Shown here piece by piece: positions 5,919-6,055 of a DNA stretch of 6,055 bases (position 1 is its first letter; each line of letters opens with the position of its first letter). Where the stretch lies: assembly GCA_902782595.1 (NCBI GenBank), contig CACZNW010000183.1, positions 1 to 6,055 of the forward strand, written 5' to 3'. A program made the translations under genes and the position numbers. Source of the DNA: an uncultured Methanobrevibacter sp. Its GTDB lineage: Archaea > Methanobacteriota > Methanobacteria > Methanobacteriales > Methanobacteriaceae. Below the pieces are notes generated by a model, which made no database searches, was not told where the DNA came from, and saw only the letters and a program-made list of their open reading frames with translations.

Positions 5919-5988
5919 TTCGGAATTTTAATATTTGGAGCGGTATTTTTTGACCATTTTGGGATTCATTCTTTTTCTTACTTTAATT

Positions 5989-6007
5989 TACTTTATACCA
6001 TAAAGTA
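5989..6007. promoter_or_regulatory. Operator-like perfect palindrome abutting the right-edge TATA box
   Basis: TACTTTAT (5989-5996) and ATAAAGTA (6000-6007) are exact 8-base reverse complements with a 3-base ACC spacer. The palindrome ends exactly where the TATA box begins and covers the BRE-like AAAG at 6002-6005. A dimeric regulator bound here would be expected to affect TBP/TFB binding and so repress the downstream gene. I cannot match it to a known regulator. Confidence 0.5.
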
Positions 6008-6016
6008 TTTATATAA
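6002..6016 (+). promoter_or_regulatory. Strong archaeal promoter for a gene beyond the right edge
   Basis: The purine-rich BRE-like AAAG (6002-6005) and the TATA box TTTATATAA (6008-6016) predict transcription from about 6036-6038. AAAGGT at 6040-6045 may be the ribosome site of a gene whose ATG lies at or just past base 6055. The TATA box also reads well on the minus strand (TTATATAAA), but no convincing minus-strand gene follows it within the window. Confidence 0.65.
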
Positions 6017-6055
6017 CCTTAAACTCATGTATTAAGTAGAAAGGTTTAGTCAACA

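Noticed and set aside
5888..5953. 21-residue plus-strand frame starting MVMFIFIRIF
   Set aside because: It has no ribosome site, starts inside the palindrome, and its hydrophobic composition is what T-rich DNA gives by chance.
5928..5969. 13-residue minus-strand frame MNPKMVKKYRSKY downstream of the reversible TATA box
   Set aside because: It has no ribosome site and is too short to distinguish from chance without expression or conservation data.

Overview
The window looks like chromosomal DNA from a methanogenic archaeon of the order Methanobacteriales, most likely Methanobrevibacter or a close relative. The evidence is an archaeal/eukaryotic-type ribosomal protein S17e, very AT-rich spacers with archaeal BRE/TATA-like promoters, T-run terminators, GGTGA/GAGGT-type Shine-Dalgarno sequences, and the gene order rps17e, aspartate kinase, dapA, dapB, asd, which I recall from Methanothermobacter. 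The genus is inferred from composition and gene order, not from a search.

Layout: (1) bases 1-192 are the end of rps17e, followed by a hairpin/T-run terminator. (2) Bases 193-372 hold that terminator and the promoter of the next unit. (3) Bases 373-4376 are a tight four-gene operon, lysC-dapA-dapB-asd, with junctions of a 4-base overlap, a 12-base gap and a 9-base gap. (4) Bases 4377-4607 hold a terminator, candidate TATA boxes and a small inverted repeat. (5) Bases 4608-5765 encode a 385-residue coiled-coil protein of unknown function with five exact-length 31-residue tandem repeats. (6) Bases 5766-6055 contain no convincing gene. They hold a terminator, a direct-repeat/palindrome cluster, and at the right edge a strong promoter with a near-perfect operator-like palindrome abutting its TATA box, presumably driving a gene beyond the window.

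The operon makes the first shared steps from aspartate to lysine. LysC phosphorylates aspartate, Asd reduces the product to aspartate semialdehyde, DapA condenses that with pyruvate, and DapB reduces the resulting dihydrodipicolinate. Later enzymes (in this order usually DapL aminotransferase, DapF and LysA) are not in the window. Aspartate semialdehyde also feeds threonine and methionine synthesis, and lysine is a component of pseudomurein in this order.

The most interesting observations are: an in-frame internal Shine-Dalgarno plus ATG in lysC, exactly at the kinase/ACT boundary, which could give a separate regulatory subunit; the 31-residue repeat coiled-coil protein; stop-codon-straddling hairpins at all three gene ends; and the palindrome at the right-edge promoter. 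No mobile element, CRISPR array, tRNA or rRNA was seen.
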